This document shows, piece after piece, positions 59,830-64,000 of a DNA stretch of 64,000 nt. How positions within the stretch are numbered: the stretch's first letter is position 1; every line of letters starts with the position of its first letter. The stretch comes from Caulobacter flavus. Its GTDB lineage: Bacteria; Pseudomonadota; Alphaproteobacteria; Caulobacterales; Caulobacteraceae. Both the position numbers and the translations under genes were made by a program. The notes beneath the pieces were generated by a model. That model was not told the DNA's origin. It was given only the letters and a program-made list of their open reading frames with translations, and searched no databases. The DNA is taken from contig NZ_CP026100.1 in assembly GCF_003722335.1 (NCBI RefSeq), forward strand, positions 3,880,001-3,944,000, read 5' to 3'.

Positions 59830-60774
59830 TCAGCCGTCGATCTCCCAGGTCGTCTCGTCCAGCTGGCGCACGCGCACGCCAAAACCCGCCGCCAGGGCCT
59901 GGGCGAATTCGCGCGTTCCGTCGTAGCGGAAGGAGCCCGAGATGCGGATGGCGTCGAGGCGGGCGTCGTGCGCCAGCGCCAGGCGATCGCTGGAATAGCG
60001 GTTGAAGGCCGCCGCGACCTGCGGCAGCGGCGCGTCGTTGAACACCAGCCGGCCCTCGCGCCAGGCCGTCAGTTCGTCGAGATCGACCGCCGTGACCCTT
60101 TTCGCGCCGACTAGGCCGGAGACCATCTGACCGGTCGTGAGCCGCTGGCGCGCGCCGGTGTCGGCGGCGACGTCGAGAACGCCATCCTCGATCAGGATCT
60201 GCGCCGTCTCGCCCTGCTTGGTCACCTGGAAGCGACCGCCGCTGCCCTGCGCGCGCTGGTCGCCGACGATCACCTCGAACGGCCGCCCGGGCGCGGAGCG
60301 CGCATCGAAATAGGCCTGCCCCTCGACCAGCCGCACGCGGCGGCGGGCCTCGTCGTAGCGGACGCGCACCGTCGACAGCGGCGCCAGGGTCACGCTGGAG
60401 CCGTCCGGCAAGGGCGCCGTGAGGCGCTCCCCTGCCCCGGTGCGGATCGTCGCCCCGGCCGCGCCGGCCGCCAGGAACGCCGCCCCGCCGGCGCCCGCCG
60501 CCGCGAGCGCGCCGCCCAGACCCAGGATCGCCCGCCGCCGGCTTAAGCCCGAGGCTTCGCGCAGGGCGGCCGCGCGCATCGCCATCAGGCTGTCGGCGCC
60601 CTTGGCCGCGCCGAGGGTCGACCAGGCATCGGCGGTCTCCTGGTAGGCGTCGGCGTTGCCGGGCGCCTTCAGCCATTCGAGGAAGGCCTTGCGGTCCTCG
60701 CCCGACAACGGCCCCCGGTCGGCCTTGGCGAACCAGCGGGCGGCCTCGTCGTCGCTCGGCTTGCGGTCGGCCAT
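59830..60774 (-). CDS. FecR-type anti-sigma/signal transducer (receptor operon)
   Basis: A 314-residue inner-membrane regulator. The cytoplasmic FecR/DUF4880-like part (DDEAARWFAKADRGPLSGED) is followed by a membrane segment (AILGLGGALAAAGAGGAAFL), the periplasmic FecR domain (RLVEGQAYFDARSAPGRPFE) and the C-terminal domain (GRLVFNDAPLPQVAAAFNRY) that meets the receptor STN. The ATG at 60774 overlaps the sigma stop by one base. It completes a standard FecA-FecR-FecI triad with the receptor downstream. Confidence 0.92.
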   Translation of the reverse strand: MADRKPSDDEAARWFAKADRGPLSGEDRKAFLEWLKAPGNADAYQETADAWSTLGAAKGADSLMAMRAAALREASGLSRRRAILGLGGALAAAGAGGAAFLAAGAAGATIRTGAGERLTAPLPDGSSVTLAPLSTVRVRYDEARRRVRLVEGQAYFDARSAPGRPFEVIVGDQRAQGSGGRFQVTKQGETAQILIEDGVLDVAADTGARQRLTTGQMVSGLVGAKRVTAVDLDELTAWREGRLVFNDAPLPQVAAAFNRYSSDRLALAHDARLDAIRISGSFRYDGTREFAQALAAGFGVRVRQLDETTWEIDG

Positions 60775-61328
60775 CAGCCCTGCTCCCGCAAGGCGTGGCG
60801 CAGCACGGCCATGGCCCGGACCAGATGCTTTTCGACGGCGCTGACCGAGATGTTCAGCCTGGCGGCGATCTGGGCGTGGCTCATGTCCTCGAAGCGGCGA
60901 AGGATGACGATGGTGCGCGCCCGGGGCGACAGGGACTTCAGGGCGACCTGGATGCGTTCGAGGCTCTGCCGACCCCCGACGACGTCCTCCGCGCCGGGAA
61001 GATCGTCGGCAAGGTCGATCCCATCGATGTCCACCGCGCCTAGCATCGGCCGCGTCCTCTCCCGTTTGGCCTTGTCGCGAAGAAGATTGGCCGCCGCCTC
61101 GAACACGTAGCCGTCGATGCTCTCGAGGTTCATCAGGCCGGGGCGACGCAGCAGACGCAGGAACAGGTCCTGGACCAGTTCCTCGCTGTCGGGCTGCGAG
61201 CCTGTCCGGCGCGTGAAGTAGCGCAGCAGCGGCATCCGCAGGCGTCGGGTCAGGGCCTCGAAACGTTCCGCGCCCGCGGCGCCGTCCAGTTCGCGCGGCG
61301 CGCCGGGTTTGAGGGCAGGCAGGGACAT
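60774..61328 (-). CDS. FecI-type ECF sigma factor (receptor operon)
   Basis: A 184-residue ECF sigma factor. Region 2 is PDSEELVQDLFLRLLRRPGL with SIDGYVFEAAANLLRDKAKR following. Region 4 is MSHAQIAARLNISVSAVEKHL. It probably drives the receptor/phoD operon when the receptor binds its ligand. I use the ATG at 61328 (MSLPALKPG); longer starts to 61466 add an arginine-rich leader unlike the family. Confidence 0.9.
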   Translation of the reverse strand: MSLPALKPGAPRELDGAAGAERFEALTRRLRMPLLRYFTRRTGSQPDSEELVQDLFLRLLRRPGLMNLESIDGYVFEAAANLLRDKAKRERTRPMLGAVDIDGIDLADDLPGAEDVVGGRQSLERIQVALKSLSPRARTIVILRRFEDMSHAQIAARLNISVSAVEKHLVRAMAVLRHALREQG

Positions 61329-61556
61329 GAGGCGGCCCCATGCCAGCGGCTGACGACAATCGTGTGAACCCGAACCCTTCGCGCCCTCATGAGGGCTTCG
61401 ATCATCGGGCGCGCGTGCGCTGGCCTCGGAAACCATCGACCGCCAGAGGGGTAGGAAGGGACGCACTGGGATTGGGGGGTGTGCGCCCCTTCCTGATCGC
61501 GGCGTCTCGGGGGCGAGGCGTCGCGATCCCCCGCGCCGTCGCGCGGGATCCTGTCG
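61329..61556. other. Intergenic region between patatin and fecI genes
   Basis: About 230 bases with no supported gene. It should carry the promoter for the fecI-fecR-receptor-phoD set and the end of the patatin gene. No clear terminator or promoter motif is seen. Confidence 0.4.
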
Positions 61557-62843
61557 CTACGGCTCGACGCTGGCGGGGCGTCGGGCGGCGCGGGGTGTCG
61601 CCGGTTCGGCCTGGAGGGCCGTGGAGGGTCGTTCGCGAGGCTTCAGCCGCTCGGGAATTCGCGCCTCGTCGAGCGTGAACGGACGCGCCAGCGAGACCTC
61701 GCTGTCGTCGAGGCGGCGGAACGCCCTGCCCTCGCCGGCGCTCGTCCGCCCCATCTCGAACAGGGCGTTCATCGTCGGCTGGTCGAAGGCCAGCACCGAG
61801 GATTCGACGTTGTCGGGAATGGCGGCCAGGTGCATCCGAAGGCCGTTGCGGCGCGAGAACGCCACGATCGCGTTGAGGTGCGTGCGCAGCGAGGCCTTGC
61901 TCATGCTGTCGTACGAACGGGCCAGTATGGCGCCGATGTGTCCGGGGGTGACGGCGTCGTTGGGCGCGACCCTGCCGTTGACCAGCACGTAGAGCGCGTG
62001 CGTCTGGCTGGCGGCGACCGACGCGGTCTCGTCGGCCATCAGGATCTGCGCCTCCGGAATGGCCAGGAACGGCGTGTTGACGCCGCCGTCGACGTGCATC
62101 TCGCTGACCGGCTGTCCGTCGGCGTCGCGCGCGACGATGAGCACGGGCGGAAACACCCCGGGGATGGCGGCCGAGGCCAGCAGCACGTCCTTGAACAGCC
62201 GGTGGGCCTGGGGCGTGTCCTGCGAGGCCAGCTTGCCCATGTCCCAGATCACCGTCTGCTGGCTGTCAAGATTGGTGGTCGCCACCAGCAGGCGGCGACC
62301 GGCGGCGTGCTCGCGGGCGATCGCCGCCAGCATCTCCGGCGAGACCTGCTCGTCGATCAGCTGGCGCAGGGCCTGGGCGCTGAACAGGCTGGGTCGCACC
62401 AGAGCTCCGAAATTGCCCATGCTGAGCAGCCGCGCCGCGCCGGCGCCGGTGTAGGCGTCGCGGAGCCGGGCGTCCCACCCAGGCCCCAGGAAGGCGAATG
62501 GCGCGGCCAGGGCGCCGGTGCTGACGCCGGTGACCACGTCGAAGCGCGGCCGGTCTCCGCGCTCGCTCCAGCCAATCAGGACGCCGGCGCCGTAGGCCCC
62601 GTTCGCGCCCCCGCCGGACAGGGCCAGCACCGCGACCGGCCCCTCGCCCTCGATGGTCTTGGCCATCTGCTGGTCGAACGCGTGCAGGTCGTCGAGCTTG
62701 CCGGCGTCCATGCGGACGTCGGGCGCGATCACCATCTGGGCGCTCGTCGGTCTTGGCGGCGCATTGGGCCGCGCCAGCGAGCCGCAGCCCGTCAGCAGCA
62801 GGCCCGCCGCCAGCGCCGCGAACACGCGGCTCATGCCAGGCAT
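61557..62843 (-). CDS. Patatin-like phospholipase lipoprotein
   Basis: A 428-residue lipoprotein. The signal ends in a lipobox (GLLLTGCGS, lipidated Cys). The patatin domain has the oxyanion loop SGGGANGAYGAGV, the nucleophile elbow GVSTGAL and the catalytic Asp in HVDGGV. Such enzymes release fatty acids from phospholipids; the location implies the envelope. The ATG at 62843 has AAGGGG seven bases upstream. An ATG at 62864 sits one base after the stop of the channel gene and is an alternative. Both genes look co-expressed. The C-terminus is basic and disordered. Confidence 0.9.
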   Translation of the reverse strand: MPGMSRVFAALAAGLLLTGCGSLARPNAPPRPTSAQMVIAPDVRMDAGKLDDLHAFDQQMAKTIEGEGPVAVLALSGGGANGAYGAGVLIGWSERGDRPRFDVVTGVSTGALAAPFAFLGPGWDARLRDAYTGAGAARLLSMGNFGALVRPSLFSAQALRQLIDEQVSPEMLAAIAREHAAGRRLLVATTNLDSQQTVIWDMGKLASQDTPQAHRLFKDVLLASAAIPGVFPPVLIVARDADGQPVSEMHVDGGVNTPFLAIPEAQILMADETASVAASQTHALYVLVNGRVAPNDAVTPGHIGAILARSYDSMSKASLRTHLNAIVAFSRRNGLRMHLAAIPDNVESSVLAFDQPTMNALFEMGRTSAGEGRAFRRLDDSEVSLARPFTLDEARIPERLKPRERPSTALQAEPATPRAARRPASVEP

Positions 62844-62865
62844 GATGGACCCCTTGCCCGACATG

Positions 62866-64000
62866 TCAGTCCTCGGCGCGGCCGACCGGACCGCCGAGCG
62901 CCCGGTAGAGGTTGATCGAGGCGACGGCCTGTTCCTGGCGCAGCTGGATGAGGGTCTGCCTGGCAGCATAGAGGCTGCGCTGGGCGTCGAGCAGCTCGAT
63001 CCGGTTCTCGACGCCGGCCCGGAAGCGGCGCTGCGAGAGATCGGCCCGACGCTCGGCTGCGGCGACGACGCCGACCTGGGCCCCGATCTGGCCGCCATAG
63101 GTGGCGCGGGCGGCCAGGCCGTCGGCCACTTCCCGGAACGCCGTCTGGATCGCCTTCTCGTAGGCCGCGACCGCTTGGCCGCCGCGCGCGTCGGCCACGG
63201 CGTGCTGGGCGCGCAGCCGTCCGCCCTGGAACAGCGGCAGCGAGACCTGCGGCGTCCAGGTCCAGGTGCGCGACGCGCCGTCGAACAGTCGGTCGAGATC
63301 GCCCGAGGCGAAGCCGTACTGGCCGGTCAGCGACACCGTCGGAAAGAACGCCGCCCTGGCGGCGCGGACGTCGGCCTGGGCGGCCTTCAGGCGCTGTTCG
63401 GCCTGGAGGATATCGGGGCGGCGGGCCAGCAGGTCGGACGGCAGCCCGGCGGCGATCTCCACCAGCACCGGCTGCTCGGCCAGGGGCGTCGGCGCGGGCA
63501 GGTCGGCCGGCAGCGGCGCGCCGACCACCAGGACCAGGGCGTTCAGGGCTTGCCGATGCCCCCGCTCGGCCGCTTCCAGCTCGGCCTGCGCGGTCCTGGC
63601 CTGGCCCTCGGCCTGGGCCAGTTCGACGCTGTCGGCCTGGCCGGCCGCCTTCAGGCGGCGGGTCAGGTCGAGGGACGCCGACCAGTCCCTGACGGTCGCG
63701 CGGGTCAGTTGCAGGCGCTCGTCCGCCGCGCGTTCAGCCAGGTAGGCCTCGGCCACGGCCGAGACCAGGGCGATGCGGGCGGCGCGAGCCCCCTCCTCCG
63801 CGGCCAGGTAGGTCGCGAAGGCGCCTTGCGACTGGGCCCGCAGACGGCCGAACAGATCGAGCTCGAACGCCGTCAGCGAAACGCCGACCTGGGTCGTCTC
63901 GGGCGCCATCCCCTGCATCATCGGCTGGCGCGCGCCCGAGTGCTGGGCAGAGGCCTGGACCTGCGGGAAGAACGAGGCGTCCTGGGCCCGCGACTGGGCC
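62866..64000 (-). CDS. NodT/OprM-type outer-membrane efflux channel (5' end beyond window)
   Basis: A partial TolC-like outer-membrane factor, about 378 residues seen; the start lies past base 64000. Repeated long helices with the second OEP domain are clear (LLARRPDILQAEQRLKAAQA; GQYGFASGDLDRLF; VSLPLFQGGRLRAQHAVADA). It exports drugs or other compounds with an RND or ABC pump, whose genes should lie to the right. The TGA is one base from the possible patatin ATG. Confidence 0.92.
   Translation of the reverse strand, partial: AQSRAQDASFFPQVQASAQHSGARQPMMQGMAPETTQVGVSLTAFELDLFGRLRAQSQGAFATYLAAEEGARAARIALVSAVAEAYLAERAADERLQLTRATVRDWSASLDLTRRLKAAGQADSVELAQAEGQARTAQAELEAAERGHRQALNALVLVVGAPLPADLPAPTPLAEQPVLVEIAAGLPSDLLARRPDILQAEQRLKAAQADVRAARAAFFPTVSLTGQYGFASGDLDRLFDGASRTWTWTPQVSLPLFQGGRLRAQHAVADARGGQAVAAYEKAIQTAFREVADGLAARATYGGQIGAQVGVVAAAERRADLSQRRFRAGVENRIELLDAQRSLYAARQTLIQLRQEQAVASINLYRALGGPVGRAED

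Overview
The window is GC-rich chromosomal DNA (roughly two thirds G+C) with dense, overlapping reading frames. It looks like an alphaproteobacterium of the Caulobacter/Phenylobacterium group. The order iscR-suf operon, then a lipid and glycan block, a GGDEF protein, an aldehyde dehydrogenase and an rhlE-type helicase is what I recall for the Caulobacter crescentus CC_1866 to CC_1847 region. That match is from memory and not from a search. I see no tRNA, rRNA or CRISPR array.

Left part (1-28300), mostly core genes. A ParE-type toxin/antitoxin pair and a bcp peroxiredoxin precede tyrS. anmK and a type II NADH dehydrogenase converge on a palindromic repeat. An alpha/beta hydrolase is divergent from iscR. 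An eight-gene Fe-S assembly operon follows: iscR, a NifS/IscS-type desulfurase, sufB, sufC, sufD, sufS, a SufT-like protein and sufA, nearly all with overlapping or touching ends. Next come a small lipid set (CDP-alcohol phosphatidyltransferase, tiny membrane protein, PlsC-like acyltransferase), a TetR regulator divergent from a GT9 glycosyltransferase and a DUF6165 gene, an enoyl-CoA hydratase, a soluble diguanylate cyclase (dgcB by position), a coniferyl-aldehyde-type dehydrogenase, a GT61 glycosyltransferase, an aa3 oxidase subunit IV, and rhlE. After that lie a basic stress-type protein, an SRPBCC protein, an ECF42-type sigma factor with its DGPF partner, a DUF1697 protein and a thioesterase.

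Middle boundary (28289-30428). Only the C-terminal half of an RND efflux permease remains, followed by an unusually AT-rich non-coding stretch with short repeats. It looks like a rearrangement or insertion scar and marks the edge of the accessory region.

Right part (30429-55536), the most interesting section: fourteen genes on the minus strand. In transcription order they are: a secreted STN/TonB-C protein, a TonB, a FecI-type sigma factor, a FecR, a two-partner-secretion transporter (ShlB/FhaC type), an ExbB carrying an extra periplasmic DUF2341 plus LamG-like module, ExbD, a second TonB, a porin-like barrel, a small secreted protein, a 4445-residue filamentous-haemagglutinin exoprotein, a SapC-family protein, a Skp/OmpH-like chaperone, and a secreted TonB-C-like protein. 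I infer a dedicated, proton-motive-force-coupled and surface-signalled export or display system for one giant adhesin.

Further right (55629-61328) is a second, conventional surface-signalling set: FecI, FecR, an STN-bearing TonB-dependent receptor, and a PhoD-type alkaline phosphatase, probably for phosphoester use. The window ends with a patatin-like lipoprotein translationally coupled to a NodT/OprM-type outer membrane channel whose 5' end lies beyond base 64000.
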